Notes under the pieces: model-generated
What the model saw: the letters and a program-made list of their open reading frames with translations, nothing else
The model's database searches: none
What the model was told of the DNA's origin: nothing
Position numbers and translations under genes: made by a program
In this document: positions 62,679-64,000 of the stretch, one piece after another
How positions within the stretch are numbered: position 1 is the stretch's first letter
How the letters are laid out: each line of letters begins with the position of its first letter
DNA from: Candidatus Zixiibacteriota bacterium
GTDB lineage: Bacteria > Zixibacteria > MSB-5A5 > GN15 > FEB-12
Assembly: GCA_029860345.1 (NCBI GenBank)
Contig: JAOUBJ010000006.1
Location: 62,001 to 126,000, forward strand
Reading direction: 5' to 3'
Length of the DNA stretch: 64,000 bases

Positions 62679-63530
62679 TCAGAGCGAGTCTGTCGTCCGG
62701 CCGCCGCTAGTATCCGGCAATGGTTTGGGCATCAGGCGCAACTCGAACTCAACGCCGCCGTTGTGGAAGTCAATCCGCCGGATCGGTAGGTTCCTGGCCG
62801 CGGGGTCCACACATTGTTTCGGTGCACCGAGACGGGTGGGAAAGATACTCTCGGTTTCATGGTCAGGTACCGGGTAATAGTCATATAGTTGACTTGACAT
62901 CGATAGAGTATCTCCTCTTACACCGGAGATACTGTTGTCCGAGCATCGTTCCCAAAAGAAGTAAACGGCCGCCGTAGTGTCGGGGACCAGCTCAACATGC
63001 TCGCTTGAGACTATCAGCCGCACCAGCGAGGCCGGTCGTTTGAATCCGAAACAGGCCGGCCTGGTTTCGTCCGGAATAACTTCGGCCAGCGCCACCACGT
63101 GCCATACCGATCGGGGACAGTTCTCACGCTGGGCCGGTTCGACCATTTTGGCATTGAAGAACTCCCATGAACAGGAATCCAGAATCTCACCCGGCAGAAT
63201 GTTGAGAATCTCTATGAACTCGCTTTCGACGCCCACCCGAAAATCGAAGCCGGCCATAAGATTGTTGCCGGGTTCCAGGACAATTTCCAGCGTGTCCATA
63301 ATCCGACCGGTGTGGATGGTTACACGTTCGATAGAAACCACAAAATTCCGGCTTGAGTCGACCGACGCCGAAGACTCTTGAGTGCTATCTTCGGACAAGA
63401 CTCTATTGCTGTCCAACTCTTGGGCGGCCGTGCCATCCTGGTGAAAGGCATTCAGTGACAAGAATAGTAGACCAATCAGGCACAAGCCTGTGCCTTGACG
63501 GAAACCACATCTTGGCTTGGCAATAATCAT
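62679..63530 (-). CDS. Secreted protein of unknown function
   Basis: 283 residues from ATG 63530, which leaves a signal peptide (GTGLCLIGLLFLSLNAFHQDGTAAQ); no ribosome site is clear. The mature chain is beta-rich: VVSIERVTIHTGRIMDTLEIVLEPG, then LMAGFDFRVGVESEFIEILNILPGEIL, SLVRLIVSSEHVELV, and PIRRIDFHNGGVEFELRL near the end. Six or so cysteines (DSCSWEFF, RENCPRS, RPACFGFK, ERCSDNS, KQCVDP) could form disulphides. The MAGFDFRVGVESE part recalls cohesin-like beta-sandwiches; that is only a suggestion. Confidence 0.55.
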   Translation of the reverse strand: MIIAKPRCGFRQGTGLCLIGLLFLSLNAFHQDGTAAQELDSNRVLSEDSTQESSASVDSSRNFVVSIERVTIHTGRIMDTLEIVLEPGNNLMAGFDFRVGVESEFIEILNILPGEILDSCSWEFFNAKMVEPAQRENCPRSVWHVVALAEVIPDETRPACFGFKRPASLVRLIVSSEHVELVPDTTAAVYFFWERCSDNSISGVRGDTLSMSSQLYDYYPVPDHETESIFPTRLGAPKQCVDPAARNLPIRRIDFHNGGVEFELRLMPKPLPDTSGGRTTDSL

Positions 63531-63551
63531 ATCGACACAAAAAAAGCCCAC

Positions 63552-63739
63552 CGGTTAGGGTGTATTGACAAACCCTGTGCGTCGCCAGGTGCAGCGCGTT
63601 GCGGTGGCGGTGCTGTCAGGCGACTCGCCTGACAGCCGACGGGTTTGACGGCAGGTGTCGGGCGGGGTCGCCCAACACCACCCCGCGATCCAGGGGTTTA
63701 TCAACAAGCCCGGTAGGGTGGGCTTTCAGATTCGGTGGC
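63552..63739. repeat. Intergenic region with palindromes
   Basis: 63615-63633 is GTCAGGCGACTCGCCTGAC, a perfect palindrome apart from its centre. It is followed by GGCGGGGTCGCCC at 63661-63673. The same combination, in inverse orientation, is at 14960-15018. No gene is seen. Confidence 0.6.
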
Positions 63740-64000
63740 TTATTTGACCACTTTGAATTTGTACGGTCCACCCCAGCTCGGTGAGGTCGAAACACCCAGC
63801 CTGGCCGGTGCTGAGTATAACCACTTACCGCCCGGCGGGAAAAAAGCTGAATCGATTACGATGGTACCGGCCTGAGGCACCATGACGTCGAAAGACAGTT
63901 TCTTTTCGGCTTTGTGAGCGGTGTATTTCTTCTTCACCGACAGACCACCAAAACCGAGCGTGTCCGGAAGCTTGCCGTCCCAGTCCGTCTCACGCACAAA
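63740..64000 (-). CDS. C-terminal part of a protein of unknown function (runs off the right edge)
   Basis: The frame is open to the edge, so the start lies outside. The visible 86 codons are beta-rich: LPDTLGFGGLSVKKKYTAHK, then KLSFDVMVPQAGTIVIDSAFFPPGGKWLYSAPARLGV and a C-terminal SWGGPYKFKVVK. This looks like the last beta-sandwich domain of a larger protein, perhaps secreted. No family can be named from so little. Confidence 0.45.
   Translation of the reverse strand, partial: FVRETDWDGKLPDTLGFGGLSVKKKYTAHKAEKKLSFDVMVPQAGTIVIDSAFFPPGGKWLYSAPARLGVSTSPSWGGPYKFKVVK

Overview
The window is from a Gram-negative bacterium of roughly 55% GC. The outer-membrane side is shown by a TonB-dependent receptor, a porin-like beta-barrel, a lipoprotein alpha-2-macroglobulin with PBP1C, and a PilT pilus motor. 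No rRNA, transposase, phage or CRISPR locus is present. Gene content (split glycine decarboxylase, pyrophosphate-type phosphofructokinase, many intergenic palindromes, very large PAS proteins, UGA recoding) fits a poorly sampled lineage of the Zixibacteria/FCB kind. That placement is inference only; no marker gene here settles it.

Layout. 1-7.2 kb (minus strand): citrate synthase (cut by the left edge), a GlcD-like FAD oxidase, and a run prfB - pta - aminotransferase - FmdB-type zinc ribbon. prfB carries the classical programmed +1 frameshift. 7.4-14.9 kb (plus): MBL hydrolase, 3-methyladenine glycosylase, glutamate dehydrogenase, Na+/solute symporter, a secreted HExxH peptidase and a YcaQ-type winged-helix protein. 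15.3-23.3 kb (minus): the pbpC/alpha-2-macroglobulin pair. 23.9-29 kb: PPi-type phosphofructokinase, DoxX, GNAT, a GLVN-repeat secreted protein and an M32 carboxypeptidase. 29.4-45 kb (minus): a sensory block made of an operon (TonB receptor, porin-like barrel, YfiR-like periplasmic protein, methyl-accepting protein with a CHASE8-like sensor), then a PAS-LuxR regulator, a hybrid histidine kinase and a 1669-residue protein with two GAF and nine PAS domains ending in a LuxR helix-turn-helix. 45.3-50.2 kb (minus): tRNA-Gln, thiamine pyrophosphokinase, a glucokinase-like protein, ribulose-phosphate epimerase, a small membrane protein in an AT-rich patch, and QueG. 50.7-61 kb (plus): TPR protein, Xaa-Pro peptidase, accB, pilT, accC, gcvH, gcvPA, two zinc-ribbon/DUF2007-like proteins, a thioredoxin-like lipoprotein, and gcvPB. 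61-64 kb: small membrane proteins and two secreted proteins of unknown function.

The strongest discovery is at 58571-59452. A thioredoxin-fold lipoprotein has an in-frame UGA exactly where the first catalytic cysteine belongs (W-U-P-G-C-K). Reading continues in frame for 230 codons, and a bacterial-SECIS-like hairpin with a GGUC loop lies 23 nt after the UGA. It sits inside the glycine cleavage cluster, between gcvPA and gcvPB. Second in interest is the sensory block: the YfiR-like and CHASE8-like partners suggest a YfiR/YfiN-type periplasmic switch rewired to a chemoreceptor-type signalling domain. Candidate operators (TACCCA repeats at 11-nt spacing) lie upstream of several of its genes. 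Intergenic DNA is rich in at least five families of dispersed imperfect palindromes.
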